Source: Clostridia bacterium
Lineage (GTDB): Bacteria; Bacillota; Clostridia; Christensenellales; Borkfalkiaceae
DNA: 64,000 bases
Direction of reading: 5' to 3'
Assembly (NCBI GenBank): GCA_017504795.1
Contig: JAFVQM010000010.1
Location: 1 to 64,000 of the forward strand
Shown here: piece after piece, positions 7,656-15,378 of the stretch
Numbering within the stretch: position 1 is the stretch's first letter
Layout: each line of letters opens with the position of its first letter
The notes under the pieces: generated by a model
What the model was told of the DNA's origin: nothing
Database searches by the model: none
The model's input: the letters and a program-made list of their open reading frames with translations, nothing else
Made by a program: the position numbers and the translations under genes

Positions 7656-9014
7656 TTACTTAATAATATCGCCAAGGTCCATAAGAGAAAGACCTGCCGT
7701 TATAACTATAACTTTATCGCCTTCAAGAATAACGTCTTCACCGCAAGGAATAATGATTTCGCGGTTGCGAATAATACCTGCAATTAAAATGTTTTCGTTG
7801 ATTTTTAGGTTTTTAAGCGGAATATTCGTGTGCTTAAAATCAGATAGAACCTTAAACTCGCCGGCTTCTGCATTGCCTGAAAGCAAACTGTAAAGAGTTT
7901 CGATTTTGCTCTCCTTTGAGTTTTCAAGTGCGCGGGCGTATCTAACTAAAACGTCCGCCACCAAGTTTTTAGGGTTGATAACCGTTTCAAGACCGATGCT
8001 TTTAGAAATGTCTAAAATTTCTTCACGGTTGATTTTTGTAAGCGTTTTTTGAACGTTTTTACCTTGCGAATAAACCGACATTAGAACGTTCTGCTCATCT
8101 TTTCCCGTAAGGGTAACGAAAGCGTCTACTTCCAAAATGCCTTCTTCAAGCAAAAGGTCTTGACTCATACCGTCGCCGTTGATAACGCTAATTTTGTCGT
8201 TAACGCTTGAAAATTCTTCGCATTTATCCTTGTCGATTTCAATGAGTTTAACCGAAGTTTTTGCATCGGTAAGCAGTTTAGATAGATAATACGCAGTCTT
8301 GCTGGCGCCGATTATCATAACGGACTTTATAGGTTTGTGTTCAAGCCCGAAAGCCTTTAATAGTTTGCGTGTGTTTGACTTTGATACGAAAACGCCTATT
8401 CTATCGCCCGCTTGAAGAGTGAAGTGGCCGTTTGGAATATAAACTTCGCCGTCTCTACTAACTAAGCATACTAGGAAATTAAAATCGTGTTTTTTTCTGA
8501 GTTCGTAAAGGGGTATGCCTAGCGCCTTAGAGCCTTCTTTAAGAGAAAGTTCAATCATCTCCGTCTCGCTGGACGAGAATACTTCAATACTGGTAGCGGA
8601 AGGGAGTTCTAAAACGTTAAATATAGTTTGTGCGGTCAAAAGTTCGGGGTTTATTATAACGTTTAAGCCGAGTTCGTTTTTAATGAACTCCAAACTGTCG
8701 TTATTGTACTCGGAATTTCTAATTCTCGCAACGGTGTTTTTAGCGCCTGCCTTTTTAGCGACGAAACAAGAAAGCATATTAAACTCGTCCGACGCGGTAA
8801 CCGAAATAAATAAGTCGCACTTATCCGCGCCTGCGCCAAGCAAAACGTCGTAACTTGCGCCGTTGCCTAAGTACCCTAAAACGTCGTATCGGTTAGTTAC
8901 CCTTTCGACAACTTCCTTGTCAACGTCAATTACGGTGATGTCGTGCTTTTCTTTAAGTAAACTTTCCACGATAGCCGCGCCTATTTTGCCACAGCCAGAA
9001 ACTATAACTTTCAT
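7656..9014 (-). CDS. trkA: Trk system potassium transporter regulatory subunit TrkA
   Basis: 452 residues with the duplicated RCK architecture: two Rossmann RCK_N domains (N-terminal VIVSGCGKIGAAIVESLL; second, SVMIIGASKTAYYLSKLL at about residue 230), each followed by a TrkA_C domain. It binds NAD(H)/ATP and gates the TrkH channel on the cytoplasmic face. The acidic residue ending the second strand (TVIDVDKE; LIEIDKD) fits NAD-binding sites. First gene of a two-gene operon with trkH. The nearest Shine-Dalgarno, AGGAGG, is about 15 nt from the ATG and can fold with a following TCCT, an unusual arrangement. Confidence 0.95.
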   Translation of the reverse strand: MKVIVSGCGKIGAAIVESLLKEKHDITVIDVDKEVVERVTNRYDVLGYLGNGASYDVLLGAGADKCDLFISVTASDEFNMLSCFVAKKAGAKNTVARIRNSEYNNDSLEFIKNELGLNVIINPELLTAQTIFNVLELPSATSIEVFSSSETEMIELSLKEGSKALGIPLYELRKKHDFNFLVCLVSRDGEVYIPNGHFTLQAGDRIGVFVSKSNTRKLLKAFGLEHKPIKSVMIIGASKTAYYLSKLLTDAKTSVKLIEIDKDKCEEFSSVNDKISVINGDGMSQDLLLEEGILEVDAFVTLTGKDEQNVLMSVYSQGKNVQKTLTKINREEILDISKSIGLETVINPKNLVADVLVRYARALENSKESKIETLYSLLSGNAEAGEFKVLSDFKHTNIPLKNLKINENILIAGIIRNREIIIPCGEDVILEGDKVIVITAGLSLMDLGDIIK

Positions 9015-9059
9015 ATTTTAAGTAGGAAACCTCCTAAAAAACGTATTCACGTTACGGCT

Positions 9060-9088
9060 ATTTTACCACTTTTTGAAAAAAAACACAA
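9060..9088 (-). promoter_or_regulatory. Promoter of trkA-trkH
   Basis: On the minus strand, -35 TTGTGT (9088-9083) and -10 TAAAAT (9065-9060) are 17 bp apart, about 45 bp before the trkA start. Confidence 0.55.
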
Positions 9089-9178
9089 TATTTTTGAAGT
9101 TTTCTGCTCGTATAACCATTAAAAACCCCACGTTATATATAAATATATAATTTTTTTTAGAAAAACGCTTAAAATTCG

Positions 9179-9207
9179 TTGACAAGAACGGTTGGGTAGT
9201 GTAAAAT
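9179..9207 (+). promoter_or_regulatory. Promoter of rpmG-secE-nusG-rplK-rplA
   Basis: Consensus TTGACA (9179-9184), 17-bp spacer, TAAAAT (9202-9207). Start of transcription is expected near 9214, about 45 nt before rpmG. Confidence 0.85.
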
Positions 9208-9214
9208 GGTGTAG

Positions 9215-9243
9215 CACTCCGAAAATTGGGGTGTTAATTTTTT
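9215..9243 (+). promoter_or_regulatory. Small terminator-like hairpin in the rpmG leader
   Basis: CACTCC / GGGGTG stem (one G-U pair) with a 7-nt loop, followed by TTAATTTTTT, at the very 5' end of the predicted transcript. It could be a weak attenuator or a 5' stabilising hairpin. Confidence 0.35.
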
Positions 9244-9259
9244 AGGATGGAATTATAAA

Positions 9260-9421
9260 ATGGCAAAAGGAAATGCAGTTAGAATAACTCTTGCTTGCAC
9301 CGAGTGCAAACAAAGAAATTACGACGTTTATAAGAACAAAAAGAACACGCCCGACAGAATTGAACTTAGCAAATATTGCCCGTTCTGCAAAAAGCACACT
9401 ACTCATAAGGAAACTAAATAA
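9260..9421 (+). CDS. rpmG: 50S ribosomal protein L33
   Basis: 53 residues: starts [17 protein letters not shown] and ends [14 protein letters not shown]. It retains the zinc-ribbon cysteines (C13, C16, C40, C43), so this is the Zn-binding (C+) L33. It binds 23S rRNA near the E site. Shine-Dalgarno AGGATGG lies ~9 nt upstream. The order rpmG-secE-nusG-rplK-rplA is the standard bacterial one; no tRNA-Trp gene lies between rpmG and secE. Confidence 0.95.
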   Translation: MAKGNAVRITLACTECKQRNYDVYKNKKNTPDRIELSKYCPFCKKHTTHKETK

Positions 9422-9450
9422 TTATTTGAGTTCTTGCTTAAAGGTGTAAA

Positions 9451-9711
9451 ATGAAAGAAAACAAAGTTGTAAAAGTTGAAGACAAAAAAGTTCAACCCAA
9501 AAACAAAAAAGAAAACTTTTTTAAGCGTATGGGTAGAAAACTCAAAGAAGTTTTTTCCGAACTTAAAAAGGTATCGTGGCCTAGTTTTAACAAAATCGTT
9601 AAACAAACGGCTGTGGTTTTGGGTGTCGTTTTATTGTTTATGATTGTAATTACGCTTATGGATTTAGGTCTTGGTGCGTTGTTGCAATTGTTAACTAACA
9701 TCGGTGGTTAA
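9451..9711 (+). CDS. secE: Preprotein translocase subunit SecE
   Basis: 86 residues. The charged, lysine-rich N-terminal ~30 residues are followed by the conserved amphipathic segment LKEVFSELKKVSWPSF and one C-terminal transmembrane helix (~62-82), the single-helix form usual in Bacillota. It clamps SecY in the SecYEG channel; secY is encoded at 28668. AAAGGTG precedes the ATG. It is followed at 11 nt by nusG. Confidence 0.95.
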   Translation: MKENKVVKVEDKKVQPKNKKENFFKRMGRKLKEVFSELKKVSWPSFNKIVKQTAVVLGVVLLFMIVITLMDLGLGALLQLLTNIGG

Positions 9712-9721
9712 GGAGCGCGCT

Positions 9722-10246
9722 ATGGCAGAAGTTGCAAAATGGTACGTAATCCATACCAATACGGGTTATGAAGCGATGGTTAAAAACACTCTTGAAAAGT
9801 TGATTGAAAACAGTAACCTTCAAGAGCAAATACTCGAAATCAAAATTCCGATGGAACAAACCATTGAAGAAAAGGCTAACGGCAAAAAGAAAGTAGTTCT
9901 TCGTAAAATTCTTCCTTGTTACGTGTTTATTAAACTCGTTTACTCGAACGAACTTTGGTATTTAATTACCAACACTCGTGGCGTAACGGGTTTCGTAGGT
10001 CCGCAAGGTAAAGCCGTTCCGCTTACTGACGAAGAAGTTAAGCGCATGCGCCTTGATACTTGGGTTGAAGAAGTTGATTTCGTTAAAGGTGACAGTGTTC
10101 AAATAGTAGCAGGCCCGCTTGACGGTTTCGTTGGCGAAGTGCTTGACCTTAACGACACTGCCCAAAAGGCAAAAGTTAGAGTTGCTATGTTCGATACCGA
10201 AACGGAAGTTGAAGTTGAGTACGTTCAACTCAAAAAAGTGAACTAA
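9722..10246 (+). CDS. nusG: Transcription termination/antitermination factor NusG
   Basis: 174 residues from the ATG at 9722, which has AAGGAG upstream; a GTG at 9704 inside secE is unlikely. The NGN domain (KWYVIHTNTGYEAMVKNTLE, PCYVFIKL, TRGVTGFVG) is followed by a KOW domain (VQIVAGPLDGFVGEVLDL). It binds RNA polymerase and couples transcription elongation with pausing/termination and translation. Confidence 0.95.
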   Translation: MAEVAKWYVIHTNTGYEAMVKNTLEKLIENSNLQEQILEIKIPMEQTIEEKANGKKKVVLRKILPCYVFIKLVYSNELWYLITNTRGVTGFVGPQGKAVPLTDEEVKRMRLDTWVEEVDFVKGDSVQIVAGPLDGFVGEVLDLNDTAQKAKVRVAMFDTETEVEVEYVQLKKVN

Positions 10247-10270
10247 TAGGCTAATTGCCTTTTAGAATAT

Positions 10271-10313
10271 GTGGGAGAGGCGTTAAATTTGTATAGCGCC
10301 ACGCAAACACCAC
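10271..10313 (+). promoter_or_regulatory. Ribosomal-protein leader element before rplK
   Basis: GTGG (10271-10274) pairs with CCAC (10310-10313), enclosing a GA bulge and an inner stem GGCG/CGCC (10279-10282 / 10297-10300). A matching element with a different inner stem lies before rplA (10766-10797). Two copies of GTGGGA-stem-purine-rich bulge-CCAC just upstream of the two Shine-Dalgarno sites suggest autogenous control, plausibly by L1; protein identity is inferred. Confidence 0.55.
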
Positions 10314-10331
10314 CATTGGAGGAAATTTATT

Positions 10332-10757
10332 ATGGCAAAAAAAGTTACCGCTGTAGTTAAGTTACAGTTACAGGCAGGCAAGGCAACCCCGGGCCCACCG
10401 GTTGGTTCAACGCTTGGACCTTACGGTATTAACCTTCCGGGATTTACCAAAGAGTTTAACGCTAAAACGCAAGACAAACTCGGTTACGTTATCCCCGTTG
10501 TTATTACCATTTATCAGGATCGTTCGTTTACGTTTATTCTTAAAACCCCACCCGCACCCGAACTTATTAAAAAAGCGTGCGGTATAGAAACTGCGAGCGC
10601 TGCCCCCAACAAGAACAAAGTTGCAAAACTTACTAAGGCTCAAGTTGAGGAAATCGCAAAAATCAAGATGGTAGATACTAACGCAAACACCCTTGAAGCG
10701 TGCATGAGCATGATTGCAGGCACCGCAAGAAGTATGGGCGTTACCGTCGAAGACTAA
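10332..10757 (+). CDS. rplK: 50S ribosomal protein L11
   Basis: 141 residues, full length. It contains the N-terminal proline-rich [24 protein letters not shown] segment (here [16 protein letters not shown]) and the C-terminal rRNA-binding domain [18 protein letters not shown]. It forms the GTPase-associated centre at the stalk base with L10 and L7/L12. TTGGAGG precedes the start. Confidence 0.97.
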   Translation: MAKKVTAVVKLQLQAGKATPGPPVGSTLGPYGINLPGFTKEFNAKTQDKLGYVIPVVITIYQDRSFTFILKTPPAPELIKKACGIETASAAPNKNKVAKLTKAQVEEIAKIKMVDTNANTLEACMSMIAGTARSMGVTVED

Positions 10758-10765
10758 AAAGGAGA

Positions 10766-10797
10766 GTGGGAGAGATTTTTAATCTCGCACGTACCAC
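10766..10797 (+). promoter_or_regulatory. Ribosomal-protein leader element before rplA
   Basis: GTGG (10766-10769) pairs with CCAC (10794-10797); the inner stem is GAGAT/ATCTC; a bulge GCACGTA precedes the closing strand. Same architecture as 10271-10313 with changed but complementary inner stem. Confidence 0.55.
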
Positions 10798-10812
10798 GAG
10801 GAGGTTTTAATA

Positions 10813-11499
10813 ATGAAATTTGGAAAGAAATACGCTGACAGTATTAAGGCGTTTGAAAAAACTAAACAGTACGAAGTAGCAGAGGCTATGGATATCGTAC
10901 TTAACACCGCGAAAGCAAAATTTGACGAAACTATTGAATTCCACACCAAACTTGGTGTTGACCCGAAACAAGCAGACCAACAAGTTAGAGGCGTTATCGT
11001 TCTTCCTAACGGTACTGGTAAAACTTCTAGGGTTTTAGTTATCGCAAAGGGCGAAAAGGCTGATATCGCTGAAAAGGCAGGGGCTGATTTCGTTGGTGCA
11101 GAAGATATGATTGCTAAAATTCAACAACAAAACTGGTTCGATTTCGACGTTATGATTACCACTCCCGATATGATGGGTATGGTTGGTAGAATCGGTAAAC
11201 TCTTAGGTCCTAAGGGTTTAATGCCCAACCCGAAGTCTGGTACCGTTACGATGGACGTTGAAAAGGCTATCAAGGACGTTAAAGCAGGTAAAGTAGAATA
11301 CAGGCTTGATAAAACCGCAGTTATTCACTGCTCTATCGGTAAAAAGAGTTTTGGTAAAGAAAAACTTATCGAAAACTACAACGCGTTACTTGACGCTATC
11401 GTTAAAGCAAAACCCGCTGCTGCAAAAGGTCAATACATCAAAGGTATTTCCTTAGCAAGCACTATGGGTCCTGGTGTAAAGGTTGCAGTTAAAAACTAA
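10813..11499 (+). CDS. rplA: 50S ribosomal protein L1
   Basis: 228 residues, standard length. Contains [28 protein letters not shown], the signature [20 protein letters not shown] and the C-terminal [14 protein letters not shown]. It forms the L1 stalk and in many bacteria represses its own mRNA. Shine-Dalgarno GAGGAGG. It ends immediately before a tandem of palindromic repeats. Confidence 0.97.
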   Translation: MKFGKKYADSIKAFEKTKQYEVAEAMDIVLNTAKAKFDETIEFHTKLGVDPKQADQQVRGVIVLPNGTGKTSRVLVIAKGEKADIAEKAGADFVGAEDMIAKIQQQNWFDFDVMITTPDMMGMVGRIGKLLGPKGLMPNPKSGTVTMDVEKAIKDVKAGKVEYRLDKTAVIHCSIGKKSFGKEKLIENYNALLDAIVKAKPAAAKGQYIKGISLASTMGPGVKVAVKN

Positions 11500-11502
11500 C
11501 TT

Positions 11503-11630
11503 TTTTTAAGAACTTATTTACGGCGTTATGCTTTGTTCTTTGTTTTTTGTGAAATTCCTGCGACCAACAAGGTCGCTCCCTTCCACAAAAATCCAAACGC
11601 CTCGCCTAACTTGTAACTAAGTCCTTAAAA
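11503..11630 (+). repeat. Covarying palindromic intergenic repeat, copy 2a
   Basis: Starts within a few nt of the rplA stop. Outer stem TTTTAAG-ACTTA-T-TTAC (left) with GTAA-C-TAAGT-CTTAAAA (right), keeping the T/C mismatch. Central hairpin TTTTTGTG...GCGACC-AACAA-GGTCGC...CACAAAAA. Sequence differs from copy 1 in both stems while pairing is kept. Confidence 0.75.
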
Positions 11631-11660
11631 GGTTACACAACTAACGCCTTAAAATGGTTG

Positions 11661-11787
11661 TAACTAAGCCCTTATAAACGGCGCGAGTACTGCGTTACTG
11701 CCGTCGCCGAGTGTCTACAATGACCAACAAGGTCTATTGTAACCACTCGACTAGGCGAGCCTTGTCTTGCTTGTTTCTAACGGCTTA
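11661..11787 (+). repeat. Covarying palindromic intergenic repeat, copy 2b
   Basis: Left CTTATAAAC and right GTTTCTAAC. Central hairpin CGAGTG...TACAATGACC-AACAA-GGTCTATTGTA...CACTCG. Right arm GGCGAGCCTTGTCTTGCTTG. Tandem with copy 2a; together they fill most of the rplA-rplJ gap. Confidence 0.8.
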
Positions 11788-11802
11788 AATTCATTAGAGT
11801 GT

Positions 11803-11823
11803 TGTATATGCGCGCGTGCGTAT
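11803..11823. other. 21-bp perfect alternating purine-pyrimidine tract
   Basis: TGTATATGCGCGCGTGCGTAT alternates without a break (21 bp; first 20 bases TGTATATGCGCGCGTGCGTA). It lies 41 bp upstream of the rplJ -35 box. Such tracts are prone to Z-DNA or cruciform formation under negative supercoiling. No function is demonstrated. Confidence 0.5.
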
Positions 11824-11863
11824 TATATAAGGAAAGATTTTTAACGGTTTTAAGTAAAATCGT

Positions 11864-11892
11864 TTGACAAAAAAATTACGGTATGCTAAAAT
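11864..11892 (+). promoter_or_regulatory. Promoter of rplJ-rplL
   Basis: TTGACA (11864-11869), 17-bp spacer, extended -10 TGC-TAAAAT (hexamer 11887-11892). Confidence 0.9.
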
Positions 11893-11898
11893 TACCGT

Positions 11899-12020
11899 AC
11901 AACATCAGCCGAAGAAAGCCGGTTTTTAAGTAACTTAGGTTACACCTGCCGAGGTTTGTGTAAAATAGTAGACGTATTTTTGGTCCGCTTTTTGCCATGC
12001 TCGGTAGAAAGCGGATTTTT
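11899..12020 (+). ncRNA. L10 leader RNA with terminator
   Basis: The 5' untranslated region of rplJ carries the L10-leader hallmark ACCTGCCGAGGT hairpin (11944-11955) and ends in an intrinsic terminator: TCCGCTTT (11984-11991) pairs with AAAGCGGA (12008-12015) followed by TTTTT. In Bacillota this leader is bound by L10(L7/L12)4 for autogenous control by attenuation. Confidence 0.8.
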
Positions 12021-12052
12021 ATATGGCAAAAATAAAAACGGAGGTAAAGAAG

Positions 12053-12544
12053 TTGTCAGCAAATTTAGAGGCTAAAAAGCAGGTTGTTGAAAGCATTAAG
12101 GCTAAAATTTCGGACGCTAAGAGTGTAGTTCTTGTAAACTACAAGGGCTTAACCGTAGCAGAAGATACTGAACTTCGTAACGAATTCAGAAAAGCCAACG
12201 TTGAATACAAAGTGCTTAAAAACACTCTTATTAAAAGAGCGTTTAACGAACTCGGCGTTGACAGTTTTGATGCAGACCTTAACGGTACTACCGCAGTTGC
12301 TTTCGGTAGTGACGAAACGGGTGCTTCAAAAATCGTTATTGATAACGCTAAGAAGTATGAAAATAAACTTGTGGCAAAAAGCGCTTACGTTAACGGTGAA
12401 TACGTTGACAAAAAAGGCGTAGAAGCGTTAGCGGCAATTCCTTCAAAAGATGCTCTTTACAGCATGCTTGCGGGTACGCTTTCGAACTTTGTTCGCGGAT
12501 TGGCAGTTGCTCTTAACAGAGTTGCCGAAAAGATGGGCGAATAA
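12053..12544 (+). CDS. rplJ: 50S ribosomal protein L10
   Basis: 163 residues from a TTG start at 12053, preceded by ACGGAGG at 8-nt spacing. An in-frame ATG at 12023 would add ten residues but lies on the poly-U end of the leader terminator and has no ribosome-binding site. The N-terminus SANLEAKKQVVESIKAKI and VNYKGLTV match L10; the family length is ~165. The C-terminal helix that binds L7/L12 dimers is present. Confidence 0.93.
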   Translation: MSANLEAKKQVVESIKAKISDAKSVVLVNYKGLTVAEDTELRNEFRKANVEYKVLKNTLIKRAFNELGVDSFDADLNGTTAVAFGSDETGASKIVIDNAKKYENKLVAKSAYVNGEYVDKKGVEALAAIPSKDALYSMLAGTLSNFVRGLAVALNRVAEKMGE

Positions 12545-12595
12545 TTAAATAAACCGTCTTAAAAAAACAAAATTTATAAAGAGAGGAAATTAAAA

Positions 12596-12964
12596 ATGGC
12601 AGATATTGCAAAAATGATAGAAGAAATTAAAAGTATGACTGTTATGGAACTTAACAGTTTAGTAAAAGCAATCGAAGAAGAATTCGGCGTTAGCGCAGCA
12701 GCTCCCGTTGCTGTTGCAGGCGTAGCAGCTCCCGCTGCAGAAGCAGTTGAAGAAAAGACTGAATTCAACGTTGTTCTTAAAGAAGTTGGCGCTAACAAAA
12801 TCGCCGTTATTAAAGCAGTTCGTGAACTTACCGGTCTTGGCCTTGTTGAAGCTAAAAACATGGTTGAAAAACTTGGCACCGTTAAAGAAGCAGTTGCAAA
12901 AGACGAAGCAGACAAGATGGTTGCTAAACTTAAAGAAGCAGGCGCTACTGCTGTTGCTGAATAA
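12596..12964 (+). CDS. rplL: 50S ribosomal protein L7/L12
   Basis: 122 residues. An N-terminal dimerisation helix ([19 protein letters not shown]), an alanine-rich hinge (~residues 38-52) and the C-terminal factor-binding domain [20 protein letters not shown]...[10 protein letters not shown] are all intact. It forms the flexible stalk recruiting translational GTPases. GAGAGGA lies upstream. It is the last gene of the transcript: a strong terminator follows and rpoB is absent. Confidence 0.97.
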   Translation: MADIAKMIEEIKSMTVMELNSLVKAIEEEFGVSAAAPVAVAGVAAPAAEAVEEKTEFNVVLKEVGANKIAVIKAVRELTGLGLVEAKNMVEKLGTVKEAVAKDEADKMVAKLKEAGATAVAE

Positions 12965-12973
12965 TTTAAGCAT

Positions 12974-13003
12974 AAAAAAAGGATGGTTTTCCATCCTTTT
13001 TTT
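12974..13003 (+). terminator. Intrinsic terminator after rplL
   Basis: The 13-bp stem AAAAAAAGGATGG / CCATCCTTTTTTT with a TTTT loop ends the rplJ-rplL transcript. Confidence 0.92.
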
Positions 13004-13020
13004 TGTTGCTGTAATAAAGC

Positions 13021-13050
13021 AAAAAACTCTCACTTTTCGCGAGAGTTTTT
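13021..13050 (-). terminator. Terminator overlapping the end of the YwaF-like gene
   Basis: On the minus strand AAAAACTCTC (13050-13041) pairs with GAGAGTTTTT (13030-13021). The 5' arm is inside the last codons and the stop codon lies in the hairpin, so coding and termination signals are merged. Confidence 0.8.
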
Positions 13051-13839
13051 AACTATTAGTTTGTATATTAAGTTAGCCGATTGGTATATAATTAAAGCAA
13101 CTAACATAAAGCCTAAAACGTAAGAAAGTAAAAATACGATATACGGCGCATTTTCGTTAATAATAGATAAAATAGGAATATGGCAGTTAAAGTATGGCGA
13201 GATATAGAACATATTAAAAGTTTCGTCAGTAAATAGCGGTGCTAAAAGATTAAGAATAAACGCTACTGATAATAAAACTACGAACGCCATCATACCTTTA
13301 AGGTAAAACTTAATATCTTTAAGGTGTTTTCTATACTTGCAAATAGTAAGACTACCTATAACTGCTTGTAACCCGTGGTGGACTGACGTTTGCACGTCAA
13401 TTCCAAGCGTTGAAATGTAAATATCGTTAGGATAAAGCATTACCGCAACGCCCGCAAAGAACACGAAAGTCATCGTAAACGATACCACCGCTTGATATAC
13501 GTTTTTATTTTTGCAAAATACGATAAACGGAAATACGTATAGCGGTGTAGAACAAAACTGATAGGGGAAAGCGTACCACTGATAGTCGCTAGTTATTACC
13601 GTTCCGTCGTAAGAAAAAGTGTAGTTAAACTGCTTATAAAGTTCTAACACGACCATTATTATCCAAGAAATAAAAACTATTTTCTTATACGTTTTATCGC
13701 TCGCATCTTTATATCTAACGCTTAAATAAACAGATAAAAACACGGTTAAAATTAAAAAGGTTAAGTGAAACGCACCGTATGGTTTTGGCGTTTCAATAGA
13801 GTAATCTAGTACCTTAATTATTTGACCTAAAAATTCCAT
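13030..13839 (-). CDS. YwaF/TIGR02206-like integral membrane protein
   Basis: 269 residues with about seven hydrophobic helices and short charged loops. The segment FPYQFCSTPLYVFPF (~residues 90-104) and the early GAFHLTFL resemble the YwaF (TIGR02206) family of conserved membrane proteins of unknown function in Bacillota. It stands alone between the rplL terminator and a plus-strand operon, on the opposite strand, and its own terminator overlaps its 3' codons. AGGAGTGCT precedes the ATG. No biochemical role can be assigned from sequence. Confidence 0.7.
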   Translation of the reverse strand: MEFLGQIIKVLDYSIETPKPYGAFHLTFLILTVFLSVYLSVRYKDASDKTYKKIVFISWIIMVVLELYKQFNYTFSYDGTVITSDYQWYAFPYQFCSTPLYVFPFIVFCKNKNVYQAVVSFTMTFVFFAGVAVMLYPNDIYISTLGIDVQTSVHHGLQAVIGSLTICKYRKHLKDIKFYLKGMMAFVVLLSVAFILNLLAPLFTDETFNMFYISPYFNCHIPILSIINENAPYIVFLLSYVLGFMLVALIIYQSANLIYKLIVKNSREK

Positions 13840-14046
13840 AGCACTCCTAATATAAAGCCAAACGCCTCAAAACGGCGTTATAGGGCGGTTATTTAATAAA
13901 ACCTAATAAAAAAATGAAATCTTTATCCGTGTGAAATTAAAGGTTAAGAATTCAAATTTTCACACAGTTTTCACAATTATAATAACACTATGAGTTTTTA
14001 TTGTCAAATCAATTCGTTAAAGGAACAAAAAAATGCAAAAATGTTG

Positions 14047-14075
14047 TTGTAAAGCGCGAAAATGTATGTTATAAT
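14047..14075 (+). promoter_or_regulatory. Promoter of the SPFH/zinc-ribbon operon
   Basis: TTGTAA (14047-14052), 17 bp, extended -10 TGT-TATAAT (hexamer 14070-14075). The rest of the 13840-14117 gap is AT-rich with no other feature seen. Confidence 0.7.
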
Positions 14076-14117
14076 TACTAATAGTAAATATTACTTACTT
14101 ATGTGTAGGAGGACAAT

Positions 14118-15164
14118 ATGGCATTATTTCGTCTAAATATCGAGTGGGCTGACAGTTCTAGTAACACGTTAGTTTACAAGTATCCTTTCAAAAAATCTGG
14201 CAAAGAAGTTAACAATAAGTCGACTTTAACGGTAAGAGAGTCGCAGTGTGCGGTGTTCGTGTATAAAGGTCAGATTGCGGACGTGTTTGGTCCGGGGCTT
14301 TACGACCTTAAAACGGATATATTCCCGATACTTACAAAACTTGCATCCTGGAAGTACGCTTTTGAAACGCCTATTACGCTTGACGTGTACTTTGTAAACA
14401 CCAAACAGTTTACCGACGTTAAGTGGGGCACTCAAAACCCAATAATGATGCGCGACCCCGAATTTGGCGTTATAAGAGTTAGAGGCTTTGGTGCATTTGC
14501 TTTCAGGGTTGACGATCCTACGGTATTTTTGAAAGAACTTTTCGGCACGGTTTCTTCGTTTAAGACGGAAGATATCGTATCATATCTTAAAACTATGCTC
14601 GTTTCCGCGCTTACCGACGCGCTTGGAGAAAGCAAGGTTTCCGCACTTGATTTAGCGGGAAACACCTTAGAGTTTAACGAAATCGTCAAAAGAAGTATTC
14701 AAAGCAAGTTTAACGAAATCGGCTTAAAACTCACGAATTTATTTATTGAAAATATGTCCGTTCCGTCAGAAGTTGAAAAGGCGCTTGACGAGAGAAGTAA
14801 ACTCGGTATCTTGGGCGACAAGACGGACGTTTTGATGAAGGTTGCCGCAGCCGAGGCTATGAAGGACGCTGCCAAAAACGAAGGCAACCCGATGGCAGGC
14901 GCGGGTGTATCTATCGGCGCTGGGCTTGGTATGGGTCAAATATTTGCAGACGCGTTTAAGAGTGCAAACAAAACCCAAAGCGCGCCCACGTCAAACGGCG
15001 GTGGTAAAACTTGTTCGTCGTGCGGTGCAAACGTTTCGCCGTCAGCAAAGTTCTGTCCCGAATGCGGTCAAAAATTAAACGTTAAATCTTTCTGCTCGGA
15101 GTGTGGGGAAGAAGTGTCACCTAACGCTAAATTCTGCCCGTCGTGCGGAAAAAAACTTAAATAA
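14118..15164 (+). CDS. SPFH-domain protein with two C-terminal zinc ribbons (YdjI-like)
   Basis: 348 residues. An SPFH/virion-core-like domain spans ~25-230 (LTVRESQCAVFVYKGQIADVFGPGLYDL, RGFGAFAFRVDDP). A glycine/alanine-rich linker follows (~255-290). Two consecutive rubredoxin-like zinc ribbons complete it (CSSCGANVSPSAKFCPECG and CSECGEEVSPNAKFCPSCG, ~299-345). It is the arrangement of B. subtilis YdjI, a membrane-associated scaffold-type protein linked to envelope stress. The gene two positions downstream is YdjG-like, supporting a common complex. AGGAGG precedes the ATG. Confidence 0.85.
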   Translation: MALFRLNIEWADSSSNTLVYKYPFKKSGKEVNNKSTLTVRESQCAVFVYKGQIADVFGPGLYDLKTDIFPILTKLASWKYAFETPITLDVYFVNTKQFTDVKWGTQNPIMMRDPEFGVIRVRGFGAFAFRVDDPTVFLKELFGTVSSFKTEDIVSYLKTMLVSALTDALGESKVSALDLAGNTLEFNEIVKRSIQSKFNEIGLKLTNLFIENMSVPSEVEKALDERSKLGILGDKTDVLMKVAAAEAMKDAAKNEGNPMAGAGVSIGAGLGMGQIFADAFKSANKTQSAPTSNGGGKTCSSCGANVSPSAKFCPECGQKLNVKSFCSECGEEVSPNAKFCPSCGKKLK

Positions 15165-15178
15165 GGAGAGAGATTATT

Positions 15179-15370
15179 ATGGAAAACAAAATTACTGAAA
15201 ACACTTTAATTATGGAAGCGGTTGAAAAAAACCCCAACGCACCTGAAATTTTACTTGGTTACGGCATGCATTGTTTAGGTTGCGCAATTGCTCACGGTGA
15301 AACTATCGGCGAGGCTGCGCAAGTTCACGGTATTGACGTAAACGACCTTTTAAGAGACCTTAACAAATAA
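15179..15370 (+). CDS. DUF1858 small redox-disulfide protein
   Basis: 63 residues: NTLIMEAVEKNPNAPEILLGYGMHCLGCAIAHGETIGEAAQVHGID spans a complete DUF1858 domain (written here as motifs NAPEILLGYGMHCLGC and GETIGEAAQVHGID). The two cysteines in HCLGC match the family's CxxC redox pair. Such domains occur alone or fused to hybrid-cluster and other redox proteins in anaerobes. It lies 14 nt after the SPFH gene and 8 nt before the zinc-ribbon membrane gene, clearly inside their operon. GGAGAG precedes the start. Confidence 0.9.
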   Translation: MENKITENTLIMEAVEKNPNAPEILLGYGMHCLGCAIAHGETIGEAAQVHGIDVNDLLRDLNK

Positions 15371-15378
15371 TTTATTAT

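Noticed and set aside
9420..9450. tRNA-Trp between rpmG and secE
   Set aside because: The gap is only 29 bp and cannot hold a tRNA.
11500..12052. Small protein gene in the rplA-rplJ gap
   Set aside because: The gap is filled by two repeats, the promoter and the L10 leader; no frame has a ribosome-binding site.
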